A stretch of 64,000 bases of DNA from Caballeronia sp. dw_19 (GTDB lineage Bacteria > Pseudomonadota > Gammaproteobacteria > Burkholderiales > Burkholderiaceae), in contig NZ_JAAVUQ010000040.1 of the NCBI RefSeq assembly GCF_018449515.1, forward strand, positions 1 to 64,000, in the 5' to 3' direction. The notes under the pieces were generated by a model that ran no database searches, had not been told where the DNA came from, and saw nothing but the letters and a program-made list of their open reading frames with translations. Shown in pieces: positions 26,821 to 36,240 of the stretch. The translations under genes were made by a program, and so were the position numbers. Position 1 is the first letter of the stretch. Each line of letters starts with the position of its first letter.

Positions 26821-27957
26821 ATGATCGACAGCTTCCTGACCGATGACCAACGCATGATCCGTGACGCCGCGCGCGATTTCGCCACCGAAGTGCTGGCGCC
26901 GCACGCGGGCCAGTGGGACCGCGATGCCGCCTTGCCGGACGACGTCGTGCGGCAACTCGGCGAGCTCGGCTTGCTTGGCATGATCGTGCCCGCGGAGTGG
27001 GGCGGTACGTTCACTGATTACGTGGCGTATGCGTTGGCTATCGAAGAAATCGCGGCGGGTTGTGCCTCGTGTTCCACGCTGATGGCCGTGCACAATTCTG
27101 TCGGCTGCGGACCGATTCTGGCGTTCGGCACTGAAGCGCAAAAAGCTGAATATCTGCCGAAACTGGCAACCGGCGAGATGATCGGCGCGTTTTGCCTGAC
27201 CGAGCCGCAAGCCGGATCGGAGGCTAATAATTTGAAGACGCGCGCTATCGAACGCGACGGCCAGTGGGTGCTTTCCGGCGCGAAGCAGTTCACGACGAAC
27301 GGCGCGCGCGCGGGCATGGCGATCGTGTTCGCCGTTACCGATCCGGAGCTTGGGAAAAAGGGTTTGTCGGCATTCATCGTACCGACGAATACACCGGGAT
27401 TCAACGTCGGGCGGCCCGAGCACAAGATGGGCATCCGCGCCTCGGACACCTGCCCGATTTCACTCGAGGACTGTACGATTCCTGCGGCCAACTTGCTGGG
27501 GGCGCGCGGCGAAGGGTTGAAGATCGCGTTGGCTAATCTGGAGGGTGGGCGAATTGGTATCGCGGCGCAGGCAGTGGGCATTGCGCGCGCGGCCTTCGAC
27601 GCAGCGCGCACTTATTCGCATGAGCGCGTGCAGTTCGGCAAGCCGATCAAGGAGCATCAGTCGGTAGCCAACCTTCTCGCCGATATGCAGACCAGCCTGA
27701 ACGCGGCGCGTCTGCTTGTGTTGCACGCCGCGCGCATGCGCACCGAAGGTTTGCCGTGCCTGAGCGAAGCGTCGCAGGCGAAGCTGTTTGCGTCGGAGAT
27801 GGCGGAGCGGGTTTGCTCGCAGGCTATCCAGATTCACGGCGGTTATGGGTATCTGGAAGACTATCCGGTCGAGCGTCATTATCGCGATGCTCGCATCACG
27901 CAGATCTACGAAGGCACGAGCGAAGTGCAGCGCATGGTGATCGCGCGGCAGCTTTAG
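26821..27957 (+). CDS. Acyl-CoA dehydrogenase
   Basis: 378 aa FAD enzyme catalysing alpha,beta-dehydrogenation of an acyl-CoA. Motifs: GAFCLTEPQAGSEANNLKT (FAD/acyl contact), ISLEDCTIPAANLLG, RVQFGKPIKEHQSVANLLAD and the C-terminal IQIHGGYGYLEDYPVERHYR, then YEGTSEVQRMVIAR. The catalytic-base Glu in IYEGTSE is present, as in short/medium-chain enzymes. ATG 26821 chosen because family members start a few residues before LTDDQRMIRD. Single gene with its own terminator; chain specificity not readable. Confidence 0.94.
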   Translation: MIDSFLTDDQRMIRDAARDFATEVLAPHAGQWDRDAALPDDVVRQLGELGLLGMIVPAEWGGTFTDYVAYALAIEEIAAGCASCSTLMAVHNSVGCGPILAFGTEAQKAEYLPKLATGEMIGAFCLTEPQAGSEANNLKTRAIERDGQWVLSGAKQFTTNGARAGMAIVFAVTDPELGKKGLSAFIVPTNTPGFNVGRPEHKMGIRASDTCPISLEDCTIPAANLLGARGEGLKIALANLEGGRIGIAAQAVGIARAAFDAARTYSHERVQFGKPIKEHQSVANLLADMQTSLNAARLLVLHAARMRTEGLPCLSEASQAKLFASEMAERVCSQAIQIHGGYGYLEDYPVERHYRDARITQIYEGTSEVQRMVIARQL

Positions 27958-28025
27958 AGTGCACGGAGATTCAGTGTGACGATGTCCAAACCACGCTGAT
28001 CGACGTGTTCAGTTCAGACGGTTCG

Positions 28026-28064
28026 AAAGCGGCGAAGCCTTGTATGAAGGCTTCGCCGCTTTTT
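28026..28064 (+). terminator. Rho-independent terminator of the acyl-CoA dehydrogenase gene
   Basis: A 15-bp perfect stem AAAGCGGCGAAGCCT / AGGCTTCGCCGCTTT with 7-base loop and T run. Confidence 0.9.
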
Positions 28065-28354
28065 ATTGCTCCCGGATAGGCTCACCGCTCGCATCCTGCA
28101 GGTTCTCACCGGTCGTCGTATTTCGATCCTGGAAAGAAAACGAATGCCCGGGGAGTCGATGATCAAATCCAGAACGAGGATATTTATAAGGATAGCTATC
28201 TATTTAACAATCGCCCGCACAATGAAAGAGGCAATCTGTTTCTCGTGATAGTCGGCGGCTGATTTCTTCAGGCTTCGTCAGGAATTGTTCAGACCAGAAG
28301 GCGGTGAGCAGGGGCACATTCATAGGTGTATACCCCAAACCTCTTGCGTTGAAG

Positions 28355-28372
28355 TTATCGATATACCGATAA
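28355..28372. promoter_or_regulatory. Probable IclR-type operator
   Basis: TTATCGATATACCGATAA is a near-perfect 18-bp palindrome (one mismatched pair), 7 bp before the IclR start codon. Autoregulation is inferred from position. Confidence 0.55.
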
Positions 28373-28379
28373 TGTTGTC

Positions 28380-29123
28380 ATGGATGTGAAAACTGCAGTG
28401 CGCGTCTTTGACGTGATCAACCTGTTTGCCGAAGTCCGGCAGCCGATGATCTACAGCGAGATTGCGCGTCGAACCGAAATCCCTTTGTCGAGTTGTCATG
28501 CGCTTTTGCAGACGATGGTGGCGAAGGGTTATCTCTACGCGCCGGGCGTAAAAGCGGGTTATTACCCGACGCAGCGCTTGTTGCATGTCGCTCGCGACAT
28601 TTGCAGCGAGGACCCGCTGACGCTGCTGTTCCAGCCGTTGCTGACAGCGTTGCGTGACGCGACGGGCGAAACAGCTGCGCTCGCGACGCTCGCGGGCACT
28701 CGGGTTGTCTATCTCGACGTCATGGAATCACGCCAGAAGATTCGCTACAGCGACGAACCTGGCGGCTTCATGTACGTCCACGCCAGCGCGGCAGGCAAGG
28801 CGCTGCTCGGCGCGTTGCCGGTGGATGCACGCCGGCGCCTGCTTGACAATTGCGAGCCGCTGAGCGCATCGACGGACGGTTCGGTGATCGATCGCGCGGC
28901 GCTGGAGGTTGAAGTGGAACAGGGCGTGACGCTTGGCTGGCATCGTTCGACCGGGGAGAACGTCGAGGACGTTGCAGGCCTGGCGAAGGGATTCTCGATC
29001 CACGGCGAAGCGTTCGCGCTTGTTATCGGCGGCCCGAAGGCGCGCTTGCTGAAGAACCAGGAGCACGCGGTCACGGCGCTCCTCGATATTTTCGACCGGA
29101 TACCGCAGACGTTGATCGGCTAG
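28380..29123 (+). CDS. IclR-family transcriptional regulator
   Basis: 247 aa. N-terminal winged HTH (about 5-65, with YSEIARRTEIPLSSCHALLQ) and C-terminal effector domain (75-245) with the IclR signature stretch VHASAAGKALLGALP and TLGWHRSTGENVEDVAGLAK. It likely binds the palindrome directly upstream and controls the catabolic genes that follow 57 bp later on the same strand. The ATG lacks a clear Shine-Dalgarno, so transcripts may be near-leaderless. Effector unknown. Confidence 0.92.
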   Translation: MDVKTAVRVFDVINLFAEVRQPMIYSEIARRTEIPLSSCHALLQTMVAKGYLYAPGVKAGYYPTQRLLHVARDICSEDPLTLLFQPLLTALRDATGETAALATLAGTRVVYLDVMESRQKIRYSDEPGGFMYVHASAAGKALLGALPVDARRRLLDNCEPLSASTDGSVIDRAALEVEVEQGVTLGWHRSTGENVEDVAGLAKGFSIHGEAFALVIGGPKARLLKNQEHAVTALLDIFDRIPQTLIG

Positions 29124-29180
29124 CGGCTGTGATGATGTTGGTCGCGCCGACGGCTCAAGACGTCGTGCAAGGAGAAGAAC

Positions 29181-30239
29181 ATGCAGGATCAGAGGCGCTG
29201 GAAGAACCGGCCTGACGGTTCAAACTGGGGCGATTTCGGCCCCGACGATCAACTCGGACGACCGAACCTGATCACCACGGAACAAGTGCTGAAAGGTGCG
29301 CGCGAGATTCGTGCGGGCCTGAGTTTCTGCCTGTCGCTGCCGCTCGATTATCCGGGCGACAGCAAGCTGAATGTGCGTCGCCATCCTCCGGTTTTGCGGC
29401 CCACGACCAAGGATGGCCTGTCCTATGTGAACTTTCCGTTCGCGCGCCTGGAGGAGCAGGCGACCGACGTGGTCAGCGACGATCAAGTTCTGATGAGCCT
29501 GCAATATTCCACCCAATGGGACTCGCTTGCGCATGTGGGCGCGCTCTTCGACGCCGACGGCGACGGCGTGGCGGAAAGCGTCTACTACAACGGCTACAAG
29601 GCGAACACGGACATAGTCGGGCCAATGGAATACCGTCGCGACGACGCGTTTGCGCCGCACGTCTGTGGTAACGAACATAGCCACGCAGAAGCGCTCGGTA
29701 TCGAAAATCTCGCAGTGAAGGGCATGCAGGGACGCGGCGTTCTTGTCGATCTCGTGGCGCATTACGGGCGCGAGCATCGTACCGTGGGTTACGACGACCT
29801 GATGTTCGCCATTGACGCAGACAAGGTACAGATCGATCGCGGCGATATGCTGCTGCTGCGCACCGGGTTCGCTGAACTGGTGCTGGAAATGAACCGTCAT
29901 CCCGATGAAGCCGTGCTCAACAGTCAGTGCTGCGCACTCGACGGCCGCGACCAGCGGCTGTTGCAGTGGCTGACCGATTCGGGCATTGCCGCGCTGGTGG
30001 CGGATAACTATGCGGTCGAACGTTATCCGGCGCGTCCGGCGGAAGGTCACTATCCGCTGATGCCGCTGCATCATCATTGTTTGTTCAAGCTCGGCTTACC
30101 GCTCGGCGAGCTCTGGTATTTGCGCGATCTGGCGGCATGGTTGCGTGCCAACGCTCGTTCACACTTCATGCTCACGGCGCCGCCGCTGCGTCTGCCGGGC
30201 GCAATGGGTTCGCCCGTGACGCCGATCGCAACCGTCTGA
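29181..30239 (+). CDS. Cyclase-family metal-dependent hydrolase
   Basis: 352 aa, longer than the 210-260 aa kynurenine formamidase/isatin hydrolase branch. Family motif as STQWDSLAHVG (about 110-120), in the place of the usual H-x-GTH-x-D-x-PxH region. C-terminal VADNYAVERYP and MPLHHHCLFKLGLPLGELWY are also conserved-looking. Such enzymes hydrolyse cyclic or linear amides or lactones with a divalent metal. AAGGAG precedes the ATG. First structural gene of the operon; substrate unknown. Confidence 0.88.
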   Translation: MQDQRRWKNRPDGSNWGDFGPDDQLGRPNLITTEQVLKGAREIRAGLSFCLSLPLDYPGDSKLNVRRHPPVLRPTTKDGLSYVNFPFARLEEQATDVVSDDQVLMSLQYSTQWDSLAHVGALFDADGDGVAESVYYNGYKANTDIVGPMEYRRDDAFAPHVCGNEHSHAEALGIENLAVKGMQGRGVLVDLVAHYGREHRTVGYDDLMFAIDADKVQIDRGDMLLLRTGFAELVLEMNRHPDEAVLNSQCCALDGRDQRLLQWLTDSGIAALVADNYAVERYPARPAEGHYPLMPLHHHCLFKLGLPLGELWYLRDLAAWLRANARSHFMLTAPPLRLPGAMGSPVTPIATV

Positions 30240-30257
30240 TTTCATAAAGCACACGAT

Positions 30258-30959
30258 ATGACACGAGAACGAGTTTTGATTACCGGCGGCGCGGCCGGAA
30301 TCGGTGCGGCCTGCGCCGAACGCTGTGAAGCAGACGGCTTCGAAGCCGTTGTGATTGACCGGGTGGGCAGCGGGTTTATCGCTGATCTTTCGGATACCGA
30401 AGCAACCGCGAAGGCACTCGATCAGGCGCTCGCGGGAGGCCCGATCACGCGGTTGGTCAACAATGTCGGCGTGGTGGTACCGGCCGGCGCAGGTGAGCAA
30501 AGTCTCGAAGAACTCGAGCTCGCGTGGTCCCTGAACGTGCGTTGCGCCATGCAGTGCATGCAGGCGCTGCTGCCGGGCATGCAGGCCGCGGGTTTTGGCC
30601 GTATCGTGAACATGTCTTCGCGCGCGGCGCTGGGCAAGGAACTACGCACTGCATACTCGGCGACCAAGGCCGCGTTGATCGGCATGACACGCGTATGGGC
30701 CCTCGAACTCGGCCGTCATGGCATCACGGCGAACGCGATTGGCCCTGGCCCGATCCGCACTGAGCTCTTCGATCGCGCGAACCCGCCGGACAGTCCCCGT
30801 ACGCGGGCGATTGTGGAAAGCGTGCCGGTGAAACGCGTGGGCACGCCGGAAGATATCGCGCATGCCGTGTCCTATTTCCTCGATGCCCGCAGCGGTTTTG
30901 TCACCGGCCAGGTGCTCTATGTATGTGGCGGAATGACGGTCGGCGTGGCGGGAGTCTGA
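30258..30959 (+). CDS. Short-chain dehydrogenase/reductase
   Basis: 233 aa NAD(P)-dependent oxidoreductase. TGGAAGIG (9-16) is the cofactor loop, NNVG (68-71) the fold motif, and the catalytic set is S120/S121, Y133 and K137 in TAYSATKAAL. C-terminal GFVTGQVLYVCGGMTVG is typical. It starts 18 bp after the cyclase stop and ends one base before the next ATG, so it is within the operon. Substrate presumably a hydroxy acid or alcohol from the pathway. Confidence 0.93.
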   Translation: MTRERVLITGGAAGIGAACAERCEADGFEAVVIDRVGSGFIADLSDTEATAKALDQALAGGPITRLVNNVGVVVPAGAGEQSLEELELAWSLNVRCAMQCMQALLPGMQAAGFGRIVNMSSRAALGKELRTAYSATKAALIGMTRVWALELGRHGITANAIGPGPIRTELFDRANPPDSPRTRAIVESVPVKRVGTPEDIAHAVSYFLDARSGFVTGQVLYVCGGMTVGVAGV

Positions 30960-30960
30960 G

Positions 30961-31920
30961 ATGAGCACGGCTGATATCCGGCGTGTGGCGATCGTGGGGG
31001 CGGGGAGCATTGGCGTTGCGTTCGCCGTGGTGTTTGCGCGCGCGGGATGGCCCGTTCGCCTGTTCGATCCAGAGGTGTCGCGCCGCGATGCTGCACCGGG
31101 AGAGATCGGGCAGCGCCTGAATGAACTAGCGCGTTTTGGATTGCTCGACGAAGCCGCCGACACCGTGGCGGCGCGGGTCCAGATGGCAGCGTCCATAGAA
31201 ATAGCGGTTGCCGACGCGGATTTCGTGCAGGAGTGCGCACCCGAGCGGGTGGACATCAAGCGCGCGCTGTTTGCGCAACTCGATGCTGCCGCGCCCGCGA
31301 AGGCGATCTTCGCCAGTGCTTCATCGGCTTTGACGGCATCAAGCTTTGTTGATGACTTGGCCGGCAGGCATCGTTGTCTGATTGCGCATCCGGGCAATCC
31401 ACCCTACTTGATTCCCGTGATCGAGATTGTGCCCGCGCCTTTTACCGCGCCTGACGTCACAACACGTACGCTTCAGCTTTTCCGCGATGCCGGCCTGCGA
31501 CCCGTGCTGGTATCGAAAGAAGTCGAGGGGTTCGTCTTCAACCGGCTGCAGGGAGCCGTGCTGCGCGAAGCGTATTGCCTCGTGCGCGACGGCGTTGCGA
31601 CCGTCGAGGACATCGACACGGTCATGCGTGACGGCCTCGGCTTGCGGTGGTCCGTGATCGGACCATTCGAAACGGTGGACCTGAATACGCGCGGCGGCAT
31701 CAGTTCGCACGCGCAGAAGATGGGGCCAGCATACGAACGGATGGGCGCGGAACGCGGCCAACACGATCCGTGGACACCGGAGCTGGTCGAGAAGGTGGCT
31801 GCGGCAAGGCGCGCAGCGGTGCCGCTTGAACAATGGGAAGAACGCGTGGCATGGCGCGACCGCGCATTGATGGCGCTGGCCCGCCACCGGCGGTTGGCGG
31901 CTTCAGGCAACGATTCCTGA
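30961..31920 (+). CDS. 3-hydroxyacyl-CoA dehydrogenase-family NAD enzyme
   Basis: 319 aa. Rossmann fold GAGSIG (13-18), and catalytic-His region LIAHPGNPPY (H143), then KEVEGFVFNRLQGAVLREAY, which is characteristic of L-gulonate 3-dehydrogenase and carnitine dehydrogenase rather than fatty-acid beta-oxidation enzymes. So a free beta-hydroxy acid is the more likely substrate (family inference). ATG overlaps the context of the SDR stop (TGAGATG). Confidence 0.9.
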   Translation: MSTADIRRVAIVGAGSIGVAFAVVFARAGWPVRLFDPEVSRRDAAPGEIGQRLNELARFGLLDEAADTVAARVQMAASIEIAVADADFVQECAPERVDIKRALFAQLDAAAPAKAIFASASSALTASSFVDDLAGRHRCLIAHPGNPPYLIPVIEIVPAPFTAPDVTTRTLQLFRDAGLRPVLVSKEVEGFVFNRLQGAVLREAYCLVRDGVATVEDIDTVMRDGLGLRWSVIGPFETVDLNTRGGISSHAQKMGPAYERMGAERGQHDPWTPELVEKVAAARRAAVPLEQWEERVAWRDRALMALARHRRLAASGNDS

Positions 31921-32000
31921 GAGCCGGGCTACCGGCCTCTTTGCGGCGAGAACGTGACTAAAAATTTTGCTTAACTAAATAATACGATAGAGACATTGCA

Positions 32001-33335
32001 ATGCAGAAAATAACGGGATTCTTCACTGAACTGATGCGCAAGTATTTGCCCGATCCGTTTGTATTTGCGATCGGGCTGACCCTTCTCACCATGGTCCTTG
32101 CCGTATTGGTGCAGGGCCAGGGCATCGTGGCGCTGACAACAAGCTGGGGCAAGGGCTTCTGGACGCTGCTCGCATTCACCACGCAAATGGCCGTGATTCT
32201 GGCGATGGGTTACGTGCTCGCGACCGCACCGCTGACTGAGCGATTCCTCGATCGCATCGTGATGCGGGTGCATGATCCGCGTATGGCGATCATTGTTGCC
32301 ACGCTGGTGGGCGGCATCGGCAGTTATCTCAACTGGGGCTTCGGGCTGGTGATCGGCGGCATTGTCGCGCGCAAGCTGGCGCTCAGTGTGAAGGGCGTGC
32401 ATTACCCTTTGATCATTGCGTCGGCCTATAGCGGTTTCACGCTTTACGGTCTCGGATTATCGGCAAGCATTCCCGTGCTCATCTCAACCAAAGGTCACCC
32501 GATGGAAGCGCAGATGGGCGTGATTCCGCTCTCGGAAACCATCTTTTCTCCGACCATGCTCGTGACCAGCCTGGTCGTGCTGATCACGCTGCCCTTGCTC
32601 AATGCGTGGCTGCATCCGAAGCCGGGCCAGCCTGTGACCGAGATCGACCGCACGCTCGAAGAGCGCACGCGAGCAGCCCAAGCGGCTGCTCCCGCCGACG
32701 CCGGCGACGAACACACGTTCGCCAGCCGCCTGAACAACAGCCGGTTGCTGAGCGGCTTGATTGGATTGATCGGCGTGGTCTACGTGGTGCTGTATTTCCA
32801 CGGCGGCGGCACGATGGATCTGAACCTCATCAACTTCATCATCCTGTTTCTCGGCATCATCTTGCTGGGCACGCCGATCCGTTACGTCGAGAAACTCAAC
32901 GAAGGCATCCGCACGATCAGCGGCATCATCCTGCAATATCCGTTTTACGCGGGCATCATGGCGATCATGGCGTCGTCGGGACTGGTCAACACGTTTTCGG
33001 AGTTCTTCGTCAAGATCGCGACGCCGCATACGTTGCCGTTCTGGGGCCTCATCAGCTCGTTCTTCATCAATTTCTTCGCACCTTCAGGCGGCGGTCACTG
33101 GGTCATCCAGGGGCCGTTCATGATCGAGGCGGCGAAGGCGATTGGCGCGTCCGTGGGGCATACGGCCACTGCGGTCATGCTCGGCAACGCCTGGAACGAC
33201 CTGATCCAGCCGTTCTGGATCCTGCCGGCGCTCGCGTTGTCGAAGCTCAAGCTGAAGGACATCATGGGTTATACCGTCATCATGATGTTCTGGATCGGTA
33301 TTGTTTATACCGTCGCGATTCTTTCGTGGGGCTAG
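32001..33335 (+). CDS. atoE: Short-chain fatty acid transporter, AtoE family
   Basis: 444 aa integral membrane protein with about 11-12 hydrophobic segments. AtoE hallmarks: N-terminal FTELMRKYLPDPFVFAIGLT, the GGGHWVIQGPFMIEAA loop and GNAWNDLIQPFWILPAL. Imports short-chain acids such as butyrate or acetoacetate in characterised members. Gap of 80 bp from the dehydrogenase. Its presence suggests the operon's substrate or product is a small carboxylate. Confidence 0.93.
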   Translation: MQKITGFFTELMRKYLPDPFVFAIGLTLLTMVLAVLVQGQGIVALTTSWGKGFWTLLAFTTQMAVILAMGYVLATAPLTERFLDRIVMRVHDPRMAIIVATLVGGIGSYLNWGFGLVIGGIVARKLALSVKGVHYPLIIASAYSGFTLYGLGLSASIPVLISTKGHPMEAQMGVIPLSETIFSPTMLVTSLVVLITLPLLNAWLHPKPGQPVTEIDRTLEERTRAAQAAAPADAGDEHTFASRLNNSRLLSGLIGLIGVVYVVLYFHGGGTMDLNLINFIILFLGIILLGTPIRYVEKLNEGIRTISGIILQYPFYAGIMAIMASSGLVNTFSEFFVKIATPHTLPFWGLISSFFINFFAPSGGGHWVIQGPFMIEAAKAIGASVGHTATAVMLGNAWNDLIQPFWILPALALSKLKLKDIMGYTVIMMFWIGIVYTVAILSWG

Positions 33336-33365
33336 GCGGTTCAATCATCTTCCGGAGGTCCGATC

Positions 33366-33650
33366 ATGTTGTTCCTGGTTCATATGGTGGTACAGATTCC
33401 CCTCGATGCCGACACCGAGCTCATCGATAGCCTGAAGGCCGACGAGAAAGCGTTCTCGCAAAAACTGCAGCACGAAGGAAAGTGGCGTCACTTGTGGCGC
33501 GTGGCGGGGCAGTACGCGAACTACAGCGTCCTCGACGTCGGGTCCAACGACGAGCTCCATACGTTGCTTAGCTCGCTGCCGCTCTTTCCTTACATGGCGA
33601 TCCAGGTCACGCCGCTTGCGCAGCATCCGTCGGCTATCGCGCAGAACTAG
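33366..33650 (+). CDS. Muconolactone delta-isomerase-like protein
   Basis: 94 aa, ferredoxin-like fold, CatC family: MLFLVHMVVQIPLDAD at the start and W-R-x-x-GQYANYSVLDVGSNDELH in the middle, ending in PLFPYMAIQVTPLAQHP. Catalyses a double-bond shift in muconolactone in the beta-ketoadipate route, but CatA/CatB are not nearby, so a different lactone is likely. GGAGG before ATG. Confidence 0.88.
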   Translation: MLFLVHMVVQIPLDADTELIDSLKADEKAFSQKLQHEGKWRHLWRVAGQYANYSVLDVGSNDELHTLLSSLPLFPYMAIQVTPLAQHPSAIAQN

Positions 33651-33675
33651 AACCGAGTTCGATAAAAGGAGTGTC

Positions 33676-33972
33676 ATGGCGTTCATTATCGAAACGTGGG
33701 ACAAGCCCGGTCACGCATCGGTGCGCATTCAAGAGCGCGACGTGCACCTGGCCTATCTCGAAGCGAACAAGGCACTGTTGCTTGCGTGCGGCGCGAAACT
33801 CCAGGACGACGGCAGTAACGCGGGCGGCGGCTTGTATGTAGTCGACCTCGAGACGCGTGAGGAAGTCGAACGTTTCATCGCGAACGACCCGTTCGCGCTT
33901 GCCGGTTTATTCGAGCGCGTGACGATTACACGCTGGCGCAAGGCCTATGTAGACGGCAAGGGTTATTTATAG
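33676..33972 (+). CDS. YciI-family protein
   Basis: 98 aa dimeric alpha/beta-barrel-type small protein. YciI pattern: AYLEANKALLLACGAKL, then VVDLETREEVERFIANDPFA and a terminal Arg/Lys-rich strand. AAAGGAG before ATG. Last gene of the operon. YciI-like proteins sometimes act as dehydrochlorinases or isomerases; function here not established. Confidence 0.88.
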   Translation: MAFIIETWDKPGHASVRIQERDVHLAYLEANKALLLACGAKLQDDGSNAGGGLYVVDLETREEVERFIANDPFALAGLFERVTITRWRKAYVDGKGYL

Positions 33973-34289
33973 GCCGTGCTGCATTGCTTTCATGCGGCTC
34001 GTCATGGTTCGACCCGGCAAGCAGCGTGAGGCTCGGCAAGCCAAACAATTCTTTCAACATCATTTCTGTTGGCTGACTGTTCCGCGCGTGTTTCCGCCGC
34101 TGCGGCTTATCTGTTTCTTGACGCAAGCATCCTGTCCTGGCGGCCGATCTGCCAAGGCGGTAGTACCGACGCGCAAACATGCGGGTGCACGGCAAGAAAA
34201 CGCGCTTTCCGATACCCTGCAGTATTCGTAGGTAACGACTATCTCACTTCGCTGAGTCCGTTCACCCTTGCTTCAAGGAGCACGAAGCC
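33973..34289. other. Intergenic region
   Basis: About 315 bp after the catabolic operon. No terminator with a T run and no credible ORF seen. Confidence 0.35.
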
Positions 34290-34673
34290 ATGCAGACCAA
34301 AACAGTCAGGATTCCCGGCCCCGATCACCCCATCACGATCGAGCCCAACCCGGCGCGGATCACCGTCACGATCGGCGGGCGTGTCATTGCAGATACCCGC
34401 GAGGCACTGACGTTGCGCGAAGCGTCGTATCCGGCGGTTCAGTACATTCCGCGTAAGGACATCGACATGTCGCTGTTGCAGCGCACCGACCACGCGACCT
34501 ATTGCCCGTACAAAGGGGACTGCTCGTACTACAGCATCCCGCTGGGTGGCGAACGTTCCGTGAACGCGGTATGGACCTATGAAGACACCTATCCCGCGGT
34601 CGCACAGATCAAGGACCATCTGGCTTTCTATACGGATCGGGTAGACAAGTTCGACGTGCAACCGGCCGGCTGA
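34290..34673 (+). CDS. DUF427-family protein
   Basis: 127 aa, beta-rich. Matches DUF427 with VRIPGPDHPITIEPNPARIT, TLREASYPAVQYIPRKDID and the CPYKGDCSYYSI cluster with two Cys. Small cytoplasmic family of unknown function, sometimes fused or adjacent to monooxygenases. AAGGAGCACGAAGCC before the ATG. The LLM monooxygenase follows 204 bp later. Confidence 0.92.
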   Translation: MQTKTVRIPGPDHPITIEPNPARITVTIGGRVIADTREALTLREASYPAVQYIPRKDIDMSLLQRTDHATYCPYKGDCSYYSIPLGGERSVNAVWTYEDTYPAVAQIKDHLAFYTDRVDKFDVQPAG

Positions 34674-34877
34674 CACAGGCATGCGGCGTCGCCCGCGCGG
34701 CCGCATGCATCGGCGACGCCACACGCTTGCCCAAAGACAAAAGACTGACCAAGCCGTCCTTGATCGATAGCCGTTCGTGCACGCTTTTGCCATTCGACGT
34801 ATTTTATCGATGACGTCACGAGCGCAGCGTTTGCCTTGGCCGTCGAGGCACTCCTATCAACGCTGGAACGGAATCCC

Positions 34878-36206
34878 ATGACCCCCCAACGCCGCTTGCG
34901 GCTCGGCGCTTTCATGCGCCCGGCCACCATTCACACTGGAGCCTGGCGCTACCCCGGTGCATTCCCGGACGCCAACTTCAATTTTGCCCATCTCAAGCGT
35001 TTTGCGCAGACGCTGGAGCGTGGTCGTTTCGACGCCTTCTTCATGGCAGACCATCTAGCCGTGCTCAACATGTCTAGCCAGGCGTTGAGGCGAAGTCACA
35101 CAGCCACATCGTTCGAGCCGCTGACATTGTTGTCGGCGCTTGCGGCGGTGACCGAGCGCATCGGCCTGATCGCGACAGCGTCCACCACGTTCGACGAGCC
35201 TTACCACGTCGCGCGCCGCTTTGCCTCGCTCGACCACTTGAGCGGTGGGCGCGCTGGCTGGAACCTGGTCACCACGGCCAACCCGGACGCAGCGCTCAAC
35301 TTCGGTCTGGAAGAACATGTGGAGCACGGCGAGCGATATCGGCGGGGCCGGGAGTTCTTCGATGTCGTGACCGGTCTCTGGGATAGCTGGGCTGACGACG
35401 CCTTCATTCGCGACGTCGAAAGCGGCATGTTCTTCGACCCCGCCAAGATGCATGTGCTGAACCACAAGGGCGAGAACCTGTCGGTGCGTGGGCCGCTCAA
35501 TATTGCGCGACCCGTGCAGGGCTGGCCGGTCATCGTGCAGGCGGGGTCGTCGGAAGCGGGGCGGCAGATCGCGGCCGAGACGGCGGAAGCGGTATTTACC
35601 GCGCAGACCACGCTAGCAGACGGTCAGCGGTTTTACGCCGATATCAAAGGACGCATGGCGAAACTTGGGCGAAATCCCGAGCATCTCAAGATTCTGCCAG
35701 CGGCGTTCGTTGTGGTCGGTGACTCGTTGGACGAAGCACTAGAAAAGCGGGCGCGCCTCGATAGCCTTGTTCATTACGACAGTGGCATCGCCTCGCTCTC
35801 GATCATGCTTGGTCACGATGTCTCAGGCTTCGATCCCGACGGGCCGTTGCCCGAGATACCTGAAACCAACGCCAGCAAAAGTGCCCGCGAGCGCGTGATC
35901 GACTGGGCTAGCCGCGACAATCTCACGATCCGCCAGCTTGCGCAGCGGGTCGGCGGTTATTCGGGGCTTGAAATGGTCGGCACGCCCAGGATGATTGCGG
36001 ACCAGATGGAGCAATGGCTCGTGGAGGACGGATCGGATGGTTTCAACGTGATGTTCCCCTATCTGCCGGGCGGACTCGACGATTTCGTCGACAAGGTCGT
36101 GCCCGAACTGCAGGCGAGGGATATCTTTCGACGTGAATATGAAGGCGTCACCCTGCGAGAGAATCTTGGATTGCCGAGGCCCGAGAACCGTTTTTTCAAG
36201 GCATGA
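34878..36206 (+). CDS. LLM-class flavin monooxygenase (NtaA/SnaA/SoxA/DszA family)
   Basis: 442 aa bacterial-luciferase-like TIM-barrel enzyme that uses FMNH2 from a separate reductase. Family features: AWRYPGAFPDANFNFAHLK, AATTFDEPYHVARRFASLDHLSGGR, GWNLVTT and GWPVIVQAGSSEAGRQIAA. The family oxidises chelators, sulfonates, dibenzothiophene sulfone or pristinamycin precursors; specificity here not readable. No flavin reductase gene nearby. The frame extends upstream to 34836 without a ribosome-binding site, so ATG 34878 is preferred. Confidence 0.9.
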   Translation: MTPQRRLRLGAFMRPATIHTGAWRYPGAFPDANFNFAHLKRFAQTLERGRFDAFFMADHLAVLNMSSQALRRSHTATSFEPLTLLSALAAVTERIGLIATASTTFDEPYHVARRFASLDHLSGGRAGWNLVTTANPDAALNFGLEEHVEHGERYRRGREFFDVVTGLWDSWADDAFIRDVESGMFFDPAKMHVLNHKGENLSVRGPLNIARPVQGWPVIVQAGSSEAGRQIAAETAEAVFTAQTTLADGQRFYADIKGRMAKLGRNPEHLKILPAAFVVVGDSLDEALEKRARLDSLVHYDSGIASLSIMLGHDVSGFDPDGPLPEIPETNASKSARERVIDWASRDNLTIRQLAQRVGGYSGLEMVGTPRMIADQMEQWLVEDGSDGFNVMFPYLPGGLDDFVDKVVPELQARDIFRREYEGVTLRENLGLPRPENRFFKA

Positions 36207-36212
36207 AGAACG

Positions 36213-36240
36213 GATGACGCTGTCTGGCTGAGGCGTCATC
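36213..36240 (+). terminator. Weak hairpin after the LLM gene
   Basis: GATGACGC / GCGTCATC stem with a 12-base loop, seven bases after the stop codon. No T run, so it may be only a transcript end or stabiliser. Confidence 0.35.
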
